Shown one piece after another: positions 25,260 to 34,046 of a stretch of 64,000 nucleotides of DNA. Under the pieces are notes generated by a model. The model saw only the letters and a list, made by a program, of their open reading frames with translations. It did not search any database and had not been told where the DNA came from. Source of the DNA: CAVTQY01 sp963736975 (lineage in GTDB: Bacteria > Pseudomonadota > Alphaproteobacteria > Acetobacterales > Acetobacteraceae); NCBI GenBank assembly GCA_963736975.1, contig CAVTQY010000001.1, positions 3,224,001 to 3,288,000 of the forward strand, read 5' to 3'. A program made the translations under genes and the position numbers. How positions within the stretch are numbered: the first letter of the stretch is position 1; every line of letters starts with the position of its first letter.

Positions 25260-27211
25260 GCCCGCGCCTCCGCCTGTTGCGCGGAACGTGTCGCTTCGGT
25301 CCGCCCGGTGCGCGCGCGTACGCGCCGGCGGCCACGGATCAGCGCCATGACGATCGCCGCCAACGCGAGCAGCGCCGGCACCAGTACGATGTTGAACAGG
25401 ATCAGTTCGGTCTTCAGCCGCGCGATGTCGCGGTTGAGGTCGAACTGCACCGCCCGCAACTTGGCCCGAGTGGCGATGATGTCTTCGTTGGCCGCCTGAA
25501 TCGCCTGGCGCTGCGCCGGAGTGATCACCGCCGCGACGCTCTCGTTGGTGCCGCTGGCCGAGCCCGTGCGCAGCGTCTCCAGCCGCTTCTGCAGCTCATC
25601 GAGATGCGCCTGCAGCGCCTGCGCCGTCTTCTGGAACCGCGCCTGGGCCGCTGCCTGCATCCGGTCCACCAGGGTGAACGGCCGTGCCGTGGTGCCGCGG
25701 GCGCGCAGGCTCAGCAGCGCATCGCTGCCGGTCAGCGTGTCGATCGTGTTGGCGACGAACGCGCCGTTATCGCTGAACGGCATCTCTTCCTTCTGGCCGA
25801 AAAAGTTCTGCCTCGTCAGCCAGAACCGGTCACCGAGTATGTCGCTATCGGCCGCCACCACGATATCGGCGGGCCCGCTGGTCTCCGCCTTGTAGGCGGG
25901 GAAGTCGGCCGGACGTTTCTGGTCTTTGGCCAGCCGCGGCGGCCCGGTAAAGGCCGAGTGCAGCACGCCGCGAATGCGCGCGGCGATTACCCGCGGCCCG
26001 CCTGTTGGCTTGAAATCGGCCAGCACTTTATCGGGCTGCGGCATCTCTACCGCGCTCACCGGGATCAGCCCGGATTGCGGTCCGCTGACCAGCAGCGGCG
26101 TGAAGGCGATCTTCGCCGCAGGTGCCTTGGCGATGAAACCGGGTGTGGCGACGGTGACCTGCTTCAGGTCGGCAGTCGCCGGATCGTTGCGATTGATACC
26201 GTTGATGTTGAACCAGGCGACATAGTCGGTCACCCTGCCGGTTGCGGTCCGCACTTGCCAGGCGCCGTCCAGGTCGCCGACAACTTCGCCCGGATTGTAT
26301 TCGATGCCCCAAGCTTTCAGCAGCTTGGGCAGATCGGATCCGGTATCGGTCGGCGGCATGCCCGTCTGCGTCGGCGTGGAGGCGAGCGTGTCCGACCATG
26401 GATCGAGCATCAGCATCAGCCGTCCGCCGCGCATCACGAACTGGTCGATCGCGTATTGCGTCGCCTCCGACAGATGCTGCGGATCGGCGACCAGCAGCAC
26501 CCTGATGTCGGGCGGGATCACCTGCGCATCGATGGGGACGGTCTTCACGTCATTGGTCTGGCGCAGCAGCGTGATGGAGGCATAGGGCTGGCCTGCATCG
26601 CTCTGCACGCCTTGCCGCAGCGCCATCATCATGAGCTGTGGGTTGCCGTCCACCGGCAGGGACGCCATTACGCCGACCACCGGCCGCTCCGGGTTCGACA
26701 GCTCATAAACCATGCGCGTCAGGTCGTATTCCAGGAAGCGTTCGCGGGCGGCCTGGAAGAACGGGATGGTGCGCTGGTCGTCGAGCAGGTTGCTGCCGGC
26801 AAGACCGAAATAAACTTTCTCCCCCGCCTGGTCGAGCGGTACGCCCTGCAAGCCATCCGCCAGCGCGCGATCCTCCGTGCTGCTGAACGGCTCCGGGTTA
26901 TAGATTTGCAAGCGAATTTTCCCGTGCGCCGCGGTGACGTATTCGCTCAGCATCTCGCGCACATGGTCGGCATAGGCGCCGTAGCCGGGCGCGGCGGCGC
27001 CGAGCTCGCGCGAGTAGAACAGGTTGAGCGTGATCGGTTCCTTCAGCCCGGCGAGGATTTTCTTCGTGCCCGGCGACAGGGTGTAGATATGCCCCGCCGT
27101 AAGGTCCGCCCGCACCCCGGCAAGCCGCGCATCGACGAATAGGTTTATCCCGACCACCAGCGCGAGGACGCCGATGACACCCGCAAATGTGGCCCAGCCG
27201 CGCGACCGCAT
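25256..27211 (-). CDS. gldG: GldG-like ABC transporter auxiliary protein
   Basis: This 651-residue protein has an N-terminal transmembrane helix (GVIGVLALVVGINLFV), a large periplasmic GldG-type region (ITLNLFYSRELG, IRVLLVADPQHLSEATQYAIDQFVMRGGRLMLMLDPW) and a C-terminal membrane helix (LFNIVLVPALLALAAIVMALI) followed by a basic tail. In Bacteroidetes GldG works with GldA/GldF in gliding. Homologues in non-gliding proteobacteria form an ABC system of unknown substrate. The start lies three bases after the permease stop, so it is one operon with the ATPase, permease and DUF4340 genes. Confidence 0.87.
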   Translation of the reverse strand: MRSRGWATFAGVIGVLALVVGINLFVDARLAGVRADLTAGHIYTLSPGTKKILAGLKEPITLNLFYSRELGAAAPGYGAYADHVREMLSEYVTAAHGKIRLQIYNPEPFSSTEDRALADGLQGVPLDQAGEKVYFGLAGSNLLDDQRTIPFFQAARERFLEYDLTRMVYELSNPERPVVGVMASLPVDGNPQLMMMALRQGVQSDAGQPYASITLLRQTNDVKTVPIDAQVIPPDIRVLLVADPQHLSEATQYAIDQFVMRGGRLMLMLDPWSDTLASTPTQTGMPPTDTGSDLPKLLKAWGIEYNPGEVVGDLDGAWQVRTATGRVTDYVAWFNINGINRNDPATADLKQVTVATPGFIAKAPAAKIAFTPLLVSGPQSGLIPVSAVEMPQPDKVLADFKPTGGPRVIAARIRGVLHSAFTGPPRLAKDQKRPADFPAYKAETSGPADIVVAADSDILGDRFWLTRQNFFGQKEEMPFSDNGAFVANTIDTLTGSDALLSLRARGTTARPFTLVDRMQAAAQARFQKTAQALQAHLDELQKRLETLRTGSASGTNESVAAVITPAQRQAIQAANEDIIATRAKLRAVQFDLNRDIARLKTELILFNIVLVPALLALAAIVMALIRGRRRVRARTGRTEATRSAQQAEARA

Positions 27212-27214
27212 GGC

Positions 27215-27946
27215 TCAGGCCGCCTTCCGGCTTTGCACGATCACCGCGTTCAGGAACAACCAGAACCCGATGAAAGTTGCAAAAAAGACCAAGTCGGGCA
27301 GGCTTACCACGCCGCGGGTGAAATCCTGGAATCGGTCGAGCACCGCGAGCCGCCGCGCCACGGTGGCAAGGGTCGGCACCTGGTGGTTGAGAAAATCCGT
27401 CACCAGCGGATAGGACGTCACCGCGAACAGGAAACACACCGCCACGCCCAGCACGAAGGCGATCACCTGGTTCTTGGTCAACGCCGACAGCGCCGCGCCG
27501 ATCGCCAGGAATGCACCGGCCACCAGCAACGCCCCGATATAGCCGGACGCGATCACGCCGTTATCCGGATTGCCCAGCAGGTTCACCGTGATCACGAACG
27601 GAAATGTCAGCAACAGCGCGATCGCGCAAAACGCCCAGGCGGCAAGGAATTTTCCCACCACCGCCTGCCATTCGCGGACCGGCAGCGACAGCAGCAGCTC
27701 GATCGTGCCGAGCCGGCGCTCCTCCGCCCAGAGCCGCATGGTCAGGGCGGGGACCAGCAACAGGAACACCCAGGGGAGGAAACCAAAAAACGGGTCGAGG
27801 TTGGCCTGCCCGCTTTCGAAAAACCCGCCGACATTGAAGGTCAATGCGCCGATCAGGACCAGGAAGATCACGATGAACACGGTCGCGACCGGGGTGGCGA
27901 AATAGCCGGCGAGTTCCCGCCAAGCGATGGTGAGCGCGACACGCAT
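27215..27946 (-). CDS. gldF: ABC-2 type permease (GldF-like)
   Basis: This 243-residue integral membrane protein has about six hydrophobic segments. Family sequence includes WRELAGYFATPVATVFIV at the N-terminus and LWAEERRLGTIELLLSLPVREWQAVVGKF near residue 72. The start is the ATG at 27946, two bases after the ATPase stop. The frame runs further upstream but overlaps the ATPase coding region. It pairs with the ATPase at 27949-28722 and the GldG-like protein to form a membrane complex. Confidence 0.9.
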   Translation of the reverse strand: MRVALTIAWRELAGYFATPVATVFIVIFLVLIGALTFNVGGFFESGQANLDPFFGFLPWVFLLLVPALTMRLWAEERRLGTIELLLSLPVREWQAVVGKFLAAWAFCAIALLLTFPFVITVNLLGNPDNGVIASGYIGALLVAGAFLAIGAALSALTKNQVIAFVLGVAVCFLFAVTSYPLVTDFLNHQVPTLATVARRLAVLDRFQDFTRGVVSLPDLVFFATFIGFWLFLNAVIVQSRKAA

Positions 27947-27948
27947 GA

Positions 27949-28722
27949 TCAGGCTGCGAGCTCCGGTGTCTTGCTGCGTTCCCAGGCGGCGCGGGCGGCG
28001 GAACGCGTCGTCAGGTCGCGGAATACGTCCTCGAGCCGCCCGGACGGATGGCGCGCCTGAAGCTGCACCGGCGTTTCGTCGGCAATCACGCGACCCTCGG
28101 CGATGATAATGGCTCGGGTGCACACCGCCTCGACCTCCTCCAGGATATGCGTGCTGATGATGATCGCCTTTTCCGGCGCCATGCGGCGGATCAGCCTGCG
28201 GACCTCGTGCTTCTGGTTGGGGTCGAGCCCGTCGGTCGGCTCGTCCAGCACCAGCACCGGAGGATCATGCAGCAGCGCCTGCGCCAGCCCGACGCGTCGC
28301 TTGAACCCCTTGGACAAGGTCTCCACCGGCTGCAGCCGCACCGCGTCGAGTTGCGTCAGCGCGAGCGCCTTCTCCAGCCGGGCGTTCAGACCGTGCCCGC
28401 CATAGCCGCGGATGCGCGCGGCGAAGCGGAGAAACCCGAGCACCGTCATGTCCGGATAGGTGGGCGCGCCTTCCGGCAGAAAGCCGAGGCTGCGCCGGGC
28501 GGCGAGCGAGTCCTCCTGCACGTCGTGCCCGCAAATGCGCGCTGTGCCGCCCGACGGCGGCATAAATCCGGCGAGCATCCGCATCGTGGTGGACTTGCCG
28601 GCGCCGTTCGGGCCGAGGAAGCCCAGCACCTCGCCGCGCACGACGCTGAACGACACCTCATCGACAGCAGTGAACGGGCCAAATCGCTTGGTCAGGCGAT
28701 CGATCTCGATCGGCGCGGTCAC
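27949..28722 (-). CDS. ABC transporter ATPase (GldA/CcmA-type)
   Basis: This 257-residue ATPase has Walker A GFLGPNGAGKSTTMRML near residue 38, signature LSKGFKRRVGLAQALLHDP and Walker B VLVLDEPTDGLDP. It starts with GTG at 28722 (MTAPIEIDRLTKRFG) with AGGGGGA upstream. The longer open frame to 28827 overlaps the xseB gene. It heads the five-gene ATPase-permease-GldG-DUF4340-NUDIX run. The KGFKRR form of the signature is typical of GldA-like ATPases. Confidence 0.9.
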   Translation of the reverse strand: MTAPIEIDRLTKRFGPFTAVDEVSFSVVRGEVLGFLGPNGAGKSTTMRMLAGFMPPSGGTARICGHDVQEDSLAARRSLGFLPEGAPTYPDMTVLGFLRFAARIRGYGGHGLNARLEKALALTQLDAVRLQPVETLSKGFKRRVGLAQALLHDPPVLVLDEPTDGLDPNQKHEVRRLIRRMAPEKAIIISTHILEEVEAVCTRAIIIAEGRVIADETPVQLQARHPSGRLEDVFRDLTTRSAARAAWERSKTPELAA

Positions 28723-28823
28723 GGTGCGACTGTCCCCCTGGTTCCTCGGCGCGGGCGGGATAACGCAATAGCGAGCAGATGCAAGCACGCCGAGGTGGAC
28801 TAACCACCTATTTAACAGTGCCA

Positions 28824-29072
28824 TCATTCCACTTGGCGCGTGGTCAGCGTCCCGTCGGCGCGTTCCACGATCGCAGCGACCCGGGCTTCGGCCTCGGCGA
28901 GCTTGGCCTCACAATGCCGGCGCAGCGCGGCCCCGCGCTCATATGCCTTGATCGCGTCCTCCAGCTTCTGCTGGCCGCCTTCCAGCCCGCGTACGATCTG
29001 CTCCAGTTCGGCGAGCGCATCCTCGAACGAGAGCTGGCTGACATCGACAGGCGGGCGAACGGGGTCAAGCAT
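28824..29072 (-). CDS. xseB: Exodeoxyribonuclease VII small subunit
   Basis: This 82-residue XseB has the hallmark SFEDALAELEQIVRGLEGGQQKLEDAI and EYERG-like AIKAYERGAALRRHCEAKL coiled region. The small subunit binds the XseA catalytic subunit, which is not in this window. Exonuclease VII degrades single-stranded DNA to short oligonucleotides in mismatch and recombination repair. It is divergent from ppx, with 52 bases between starts. The usual downstream ispA/dxs neighbours are absent. Confidence 0.93.
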   Translation of the reverse strand: MLDPVRPPVDVSQLSFEDALAELEQIVRGLEGGQQKLEDAIKAYERGAALRRHCEAKLAEAEARVAAIVERADGTLTTRQVE

Positions 29073-29124
29073 CGGCGAGTGCTAGAGCCTTGCGGGCGGC
29101 CGGCCAAGTGCCGAAGATAACAGA

Positions 29125-30186
29125 ATGTTCTCCGGCAAGACCCTTGCAGCGGTCGAGCCCGCGACCCCAACGCCGCGCCATGTCCGGCCGCAAGCCGGCT
29201 CCAAGGCGTGCTTCGCCGCGATCGACCTCGGCACCAACAATTGCCGGATGCTGCTCGGCACCCCGACCGGGGACGGCTTCCGCGTACTGGACAGTTTCAG
29301 CCGGATCGTGCGCCTGGGCGAGGGGCTGCATGACACCGGCCGGCTCGGCGCCCCGGCGATGGAACGGGCCCTGACGGCGCTGCACGCCTGCGCAGACCGG
29401 CTCGCGCGCCGGCCGGTGCGGGGGTTGCGGGCGATCGCCACCGAGGCCTGCCGACGCGCCGCCAATGGCGCCGAGTTCCTGGCCCGGGTGAAGCAGGAGA
29501 CGGGGCTCGGTATCGACATCATCACCACCCGCGAAGAGGCCGAGTTGGCCCTGGAGAGCTGCGCCTCGCTGCTGGTCGGGGTGGCGCGGCGGGCGCTGCT
29601 GTTCGACATCGGCGGCGGCTCGACCGAGCTGGCCTGGGTGCGGATCGATCCGGACGGACGGCTGGCCCTGATGGGCTATGTCTCCCTGCCGGTCGGGGTC
29701 GTGAGCCTGGCGGAGCGGTTCGGCACCGCCGGATTCTCGGCCGTCGGCTTCGACGCGATGGTCGCCGACGTGGCCGCGCGGCTGGTGGCTTTCGAGTCGG
29801 TGCACTGCATCGCCCACGAGATCCGCTGCGGCGGGGTGCTATTGCTGGGTACCAGCGGCACGGTGACGACGCTGGCCGGGGTGGCGCTGGGCCTGACCCG
29901 TTACCGGCGGCCGCTGATCGATGGCACGGTGCTGTCCAGCGGCTCCGCCGCCCAGGCGCTGGAGCAATTGCGGGCGCTCGGGCGCGACGGATTGGAGCGG
30001 CATCCCTGTGTCGGGCCGGAACGGGTGGAGTTCGTGCTGCCCGGCTGCGCGGTCTTCGCCGCGATCACCGAGGCCTGGCCGGCACCGCAGGTGGTGGTGG
30101 CCGACCGCGGACTGCGCGAAGGCATGCTGCTGCGGATGATGCGCGCCGAGCAGGGACGCCGGCCGGGTGGCTTTCGCCGGCCGTGA
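29125..30186 (+). CDS. ppx: Ppx/GppA exopolyphosphatase family protein
   Basis: This 353-residue member of the Ppx/GppA branch of the actin-like ATPase fold has FAAIDLGTNNCRMLLG (phosphate loop 1) near residue 31, LFDIGGGSTELAWV near residue 157, and LLGTSGTVTTLAGV. It lacks the long C-terminal HD-like half of E. coli Ppx, as usual for the short alphaproteobacterial type. It hydrolyses polyphosphate or the pppGpp gamma-phosphate. The stop overlaps the rlmE GTG start (GTGA), so the two are coupled, a common arrangement in alphaproteobacteria. Confidence 0.92.
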   Translation: MFSGKTLAAVEPATPTPRHVRPQAGSKACFAAIDLGTNNCRMLLGTPTGDGFRVLDSFSRIVRLGEGLHDTGRLGAPAMERALTALHACADRLARRPVRGLRAIATEACRRAANGAEFLARVKQETGLGIDIITTREEAELALESCASLLVGVARRALLFDIGGGSTELAWVRIDPDGRLALMGYVSLPVGVVSLAERFGTAGFSAVGFDAMVADVAARLVAFESVHCIAHEIRCGGVLLLGTSGTVTTLAGVALGLTRYRRPLIDGTVLSSGSAAQALEQLRALGRDGLERHPCVGPERVEFVLPGCAVFAAITEAWPAPQVVVADRGLREGMLLRMMRAEQGRRPGGFRRP

Positions 30187-30818
30187 CAGCGGGGAAAGGG
30201 CCGGGCGCTTCGCGCGGACTGGCGGTGCCGCTGAAGACGGCGCGCGGGCGAAGTGCCGCGTCGCAACGCTGGCTGGCCCGGCAGTTGAACGATCCGTATG
30301 TGCGGGCGGCCCAGCAACAGGGCTGGCGGTCGCGGGCGGCGTTCAAGCTTATCGAACTGGACGGGCGGTTCGGGCTGCTCCGGCCGGGGGCGCGGGTGAT
30401 CGACCTCGGCGCGGCGCCGGGCGGCTGGACGCAGGTCGCGGTGCGGCACGGGGCGAGCGTCGTCGGGGTGGATCTGCTGGCGGTGGATCCGGTGGCTGGC
30501 GCGCGGCTGATCCAGGGGGATTTCACCGATCCGGACGTGCCGGCGCGGTTGATGGAGTTGCTGGGCGGGCCGGCGGATTTGGTGCTGTCCGACATGGCGC
30601 CGAACACCACGGGGCATGCCGCGACGGACCATCTGCGCATCATGGCCCTGGCCGGAGCGGCACTGGGTTTCGCGCTGGAGGTGCTAGCCCCGGAGGGCGG
30701 GTTTGTCGCGAAAGTGTTTCAGGGCGGGGCGGAGCGGGAGATGCTGATGCGGATGAAGCAGCGCTTTGCGAAGGTGCGCCACGCCAAGCCGCCAGCGAGC
30801 CGCAAGGAGTTCGAGTGA
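30183..30818 (+). CDS. rlmE: 23S rRNA 2'-O-methyltransferase RlmE, C-terminus lost by a frameshift
   Basis: This FtsJ/RrmJ-type SAM methyltransferase modifies U2552 of 23S rRNA. Motifs are SRAAFKLIELD (catalytic Lys), VIDLGAAPGGWTQVA (SAM site), LSDMAPNTTGH (catalytic Asp) and VAKVFQGG (catalytic Lys). The frame ends at SRKEFE instead of the family ending. Removing one T from GGAGTTCGAG (30810-30811) restores SRKESSELYVVATGFR and a stop at 30862-30864. The lost part contains the glutamate that matches E. coli Glu199, the fourth residue of the K-D-K-E catalytic set. As written the enzyme should be inactive or weak. Confidence 0.9.
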   Translation: MTAGKGPGASRGLAVPLKTARGRSAASQRWLARQLNDPYVRAAQQQGWRSRAAFKLIELDGRFGLLRPGARVIDLGAAPGGWTQVAVRHGASVVGVDLLAVDPVAGARLIQGDFTDPDVPARLMELLGGPADLVLSDMAPNTTGHAATDHLRIMALAGAALGFALEVLAPEGGFVAKVFQGGAEREMLMRMKQRFAKVRHAKPPASRKEFE

Positions 30819-31023
30819 ATTGTATGTGGTGGCGACGGGGTTCCGTTCCGGCGAGGGGCGCTGAGCTGGGCCGGTCGCTCTGGTTCGCCAGCGCCCGATC
30901 AGCGCCGTCAGTCTGCGCACGCCGAACGTCTTTCGCGGGTGCTGTGATGACGGCGTCTCAAGATGACTGGCTCATTTGTCGTGGACATGCAGAGGGTATT
31001 CGTGATCCCTGACGGCCCGTGGT

Positions 31024-31779
31024 TCACCCCGACGTTCGGGGCGGCCGCCGAACAGATCGCCGCGCTGCTGCCGCTGGATTGAGCTTCCGAGAACGCTCCT
31101 GCTCCCGCGCCTGTAAGTGTTTCTCCCTTGGGGCGCGTGCGCGCTCCGCGAGTGACCCGCCGTCCAGCGGCAATGAGCACATACGGGCAGCATCGGCGAC
31201 ACCCAAGGCCCGAAGAACCATCTCCGCGATGTCGGCTGCGTGGCCCTCGCCGGCCTCTTTCCGCAAAACCGATCGCATGCCCATCAGGCCCAGGCCCAGA
31301 GCGGCGTCGCAGCCCGCCTGCACCGATGCCACATGAAACCGGCCCGAAGCGAGACCCGCTTCGACGTCCTCGGTCAGGAACTCGCGCATCCGCACCCCCA
31401 AGGGTGCGGCGAGCAGGGCGATACGAACGATGACCCAGCCCCAGGTCGGGTCCTGACCGGCTTTGAGGATGAAACTTCGCACGGAGCACGCCATGCGATC
31501 CGCGGGATCGGGAAGCCGTCGAATCGAGTTCATCTCCTGAAGCAGTTCATCGCTGAGCTTTGCGGCCACCGCGACGAGGATGTCCTCAGTTTTATCGAAG
31601 TAGTTATAGAAAGTGCCACGCGCGACCCCGGCCTCCGTAACGATGTCGTCCACAGAAGCGGCATCAGGCCCAAGCCGCGAAAGCACCCGCGCGGCAGCCT
31701 CGATCAATGCCGCCCGGGTGCGGGCCCGCTTCTGAGCGCCGGCCCGGGACCGGAACTTCCTTTCCAATCTCGTTGCCAT
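31024..31779 (-). CDS. TetR-family transcriptional regulator
   Basis: This 251-residue regulator has a TetR helix-turn-helix near residues 35-65: AALIEAAARVLSRLGPDAAS, then DIVTEAGVARGTFYNYFDKTEDIL. The ligand domain shows no recognised subfamily, and the C-terminal 40 residues are long and basic (RAREKHLQ-like, RRSVRRPPRT). It is divergent from the sulfatase cluster and probably represses it. An inverted repeat TGACG-N4-CGTCA lies directly upstream of its start. The inducer is unknown; a sulfated compound would fit the neighbours. Confidence 0.9.
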   Translation of the reverse strand: MATRLERKFRSRAGAQKRARTRAALIEAAARVLSRLGPDAASVDDIVTEAGVARGTFYNYFDKTEDILVAVAAKLSDELLQEMNSIRRLPDPADRMACSVRSFILKAGQDPTWGWVIVRIALLAAPLGVRMREFLTEDVEAGLASGRFHVASVQAGCDAALGLGLMGMRSVLRKEAGEGHAADIAEMVLRALGVADAARMCSLPLDGGSLAERARAPREKHLQAREQERSRKLNPAAAARRSVRRPPRTSG

Positions 31780-31784
31780 GTCGT

Positions 31785-31798
31785 TGACGCGATCGTCA
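31785..31798. promoter_or_regulatory. Candidate TetR operator
   Basis: TGACG, four bases, CGTCA: a perfect 5-base inverted repeat six bases upstream of the tetR start and about 40 bases upstream of the divergent gene. Its place between divergent genes is typical of a TetR-family operator. No binding data are available. Confidence 0.4.
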
Positions 31799-31838
31799 GA
31801 ATGGCATAAGTGTCAATTCAAGGGAAGGTAGAGCGTCG

Positions 31839-32330
31839 ATGAGATATGGACTGGCCGCTGCGGCCTCATCGTCAGGCCGCCCCCTGCTGACGTTGCTGCA
31901 GCGTCCACGCTCCTTGCAGTATCGCCCCACACTGGCGTCTGGGCTCAGGCCTCGCCGCCGGCGCATGTCGTTCTTCAGCAGACCCAGGTCAGTTTCCTCG
32001 CCAATGCCGGGTGGGGCCACGGGACACTCACCTTCAATGGTCGCAACTACCCGTTTCGGCTGCACAATCTTGGCGTGTACGGTATCGGTTTCATGAAGCT
32101 TTCGGCCCGGGAGAGGTTTTTTTGGTCTGGCGAAGGTCGAGGATTTCGCTGCCCTTTATGGTGTCTTGCGTGCAGGCACGGTCGTTGCCGATCAGCAGTT
32201 GAAGGGCGGCCTGTGGCTGAAAAACACAAACGGCGTCCAGATGCATCTTGTTCCGCAGCGCGAAGGCGCCGCACTAAATCTTGGCGCGGATGGTATGGTC
32301 GTGGAGTTCGATACGCCTAGCGCGCAGTAG
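31839..32330 (+). pseudogene. Broken small periplasmic protein gene upstream of the sulfatase
   Basis: Reading across three frames recovers one protein of about 160 residues. An ATG start (MRYGLAAAA) runs in frame 3. Then frame 2 gives ADVAAASTLLAVSPHTGVWA and SFLANAGWGHGTLTFNGRNY PFRLHNLGVYGIGFMKLSAR (shown in two parts). Then frame 3 again gives FGLAKVEDFAALYGVLRAG and QLKGGLWLKNTNGVQMHLVP up to a stop at 32328-32330. Frame changes fall near 31863-31868 and in the GGGAGAGGTTTTTTT tract at 32108-32123. The core resembles small secreted alphaproteobacterial proteins of unknown function with a GTLxFxGRxYPF motif. It is a degraded gene of the sulfatase cluster. Confidence 0.7.
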
Positions 32331-32382
32331 CCGGTTTTGCTTGGAGCCGCGGGCTCCGTACCGAAATCGAAGGAACGGGTAA

Positions 32383-34044
32383 ATGAGATCATCGAAGGCC
32401 TTTTGGCTTGCCGGTGCCCTGATGCTCGCCGGCACCGGTGTCATTTCGGCGGCGCCGGCAGCGGAAAGGCCGAATATCCTCCTGATTCTCGCGGACGATA
32501 TGGGTTACTCGGACGCCAGTCCCTACGGGAGCGAGATCTTCACGCCCAACATCGCACGCCTCGCCAACCAGGGCGTGATGCTGACGAATTTTCATGCTGC
32601 CGCTTACTGCGCCCCGACGCGCAGCATGCTGGTGACCGGCGTCGACAACCACATCGTGGGCCTGGGCAACATGGTCGAGCTTCTGGCCGACAACCAGGTC
32701 GGCAAGCCTGGATACGAAGGCTATCTGAATGGCAGGGCCGCGACGATCGCCACCATCCTGCACGACGCTGGTTATCACACCTACATGGCTGGCAAGTGGC
32801 ATCTTGGAAAAACGCCGGAGTCGATCCCAGCCGCTCAAGGGTTCGAGGAGTCGGTCGGCGTGCTGGAGGGAGGAGCGGATAACTGGGAAAACAAGTCCTA
32901 TTCGCCCGGTTATAAATCCGTGCACTTCTTCGAGAACCGGAAGCCGCTCGAACTGCCGTCAGACTTGTACTCAAGCAAATACTACGCCGATCGGATGATC
33001 GGCTACATCGATCAAAACGCGGCCGATGGCAAACCGTTCTTCGGATATCTCGCGTTCCAGGCGGTCCATCAGCCGCATCAGGCTCCTGCCAATTTTACCG
33101 CGCGCTATATTTCGACCTATGCGGCGGGCTGGTCACAAATCTCACTATTTCGGTACGAGCGGCAGGTCGAACTCGGCATTATGCCCCCTGGCCTGACCAT
33201 GACGCGTCCTGCCGGGGTAGAGGCTTGGAACACATTGTCGGCGGATGAGCGGCGCATGGACGCCAAGCGCATGGCTGTATACGCAGGGATGCTTGAGTAT
33301 ATGGACATGAGCATTGGCCGGGTCCTGGCCCATTTGCAGGCCAAAGGCAAGCTCGACAATACCGTGGTCGTGTTCATGAGTGACAACGGGGGAGAGGCGG
33401 CGAAGCTGCAAGCGTTCTTCCCGGAATACTACGCGAAGAACTTCGATCTCAGCTACGAGCATCTGGGCGAGAAGGGTTCTTATTCCGAATATGGGCCGGG
33501 CTGGGCGTCAACATCGATGACGCCGTTCAGCAATTTCAACGGGTCGGCCGCCGAGGGAGGCGTGCGCGCTCCGTTTGTTATCCGCTATCCCGGCCACGTC
33601 GTGGAAGGCGGCCGGTCGGCGGCATTCGCTTATGTTCTCGATGTGGTTCCGACCTTGCTGCAATTCGCTGGCGTGGCACCGGTCCCGAACGATGCCGCAC
33701 TTCTCAGGGGCAAGAGCATGGCCGCACTGCTTGAAGGCAAATCGTCGGAGATCCACGCGCCTTCAGAGGCGACCGGGTATGAGGCCGCGGGCGGTGCCGC
33801 ACTCTACCGCGGGGATGAGAAACTGGTTCGGAGCGCGCCGCCGTATGGTGACGGCAAGTGGCGGCTGTACAACATCGCCAGGGACCCGACCGAATCGCAT
33901 GACCTCGCGCAGTCGGAGCCGGCAACGATGCAAAGCCTGCTGACCGATTACGAAGCCTATGCGAAAAAGAACGGCATGATTGAAGTTCCGGCGGGCTATA
34001 ACGTATTCGATCAAGCGCAGAAGAACGCCGCCAGAAAGAATTAG
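32383..34044 (+). CDS. Type I sulfatase (arylsulfatase family)
   Basis: This 553-residue secreted sulfatase has signal peptide MRSSKAFWLAGALMLAGTG, cleaved near AAPAAE. The metal-binding start is ILLILADDMGYSDA. The formylglycine site YCAPTRSMLVTG fits C-x-P-x-R, so Cys should be converted to formylglycine by a separate enzyme. GKWHLGKTP and VVFMSDNGGEA supply further active-site residues. It hydrolyses sulfate esters in the periplasm. Flanking genes on both sides are broken, yet this frame is intact. A tetR gene is divergent upstream. The expected maturase is not in the window. Confidence 0.93.
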   Translation: MRSSKAFWLAGALMLAGTGVISAAPAAERPNILLILADDMGYSDASPYGSEIFTPNIARLANQGVMLTNFHAAAYCAPTRSMLVTGVDNHIVGLGNMVELLADNQVGKPGYEGYLNGRAATIATILHDAGYHTYMAGKWHLGKTPESIPAAQGFEESVGVLEGGADNWENKSYSPGYKSVHFFENRKPLELPSDLYSSKYYADRMIGYIDQNAADGKPFFGYLAFQAVHQPHQAPANFTARYISTYAAGWSQISLFRYERQVELGIMPPGLTMTRPAGVEAWNTLSADERRMDAKRMAVYAGMLEYMDMSIGRVLAHLQAKGKLDNTVVVFMSDNGGEAAKLQAFFPEYYAKNFDLSYEHLGEKGSYSEYGPGWASTSMTPFSNFNGSAAEGGVRAPFVIRYPGHVVEGGRSAAFAYVLDVVPTLLQFAGVAPVPNDAALLRGKSMAALLEGKSSEIHAPSEATGYEAAGGAALYRGDEKLVRSAPPYGDGKWRLYNIARDPTESHDLAQSEPATMQSLLTDYEAYAKKNGMIEVPAGYNVFDQAQKNAARKN

Positions 34045-34046
34045 GT

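Noticed and set aside
25277..27142. Long plus-strand open frame (621 codons) opposite the GldG-like gene
   Set aside because: Rich in Arg, His, Gln and Gly with no motif, and it is the antisense of a well-supported gene with coupled neighbours. It is a by-product of high G+C.
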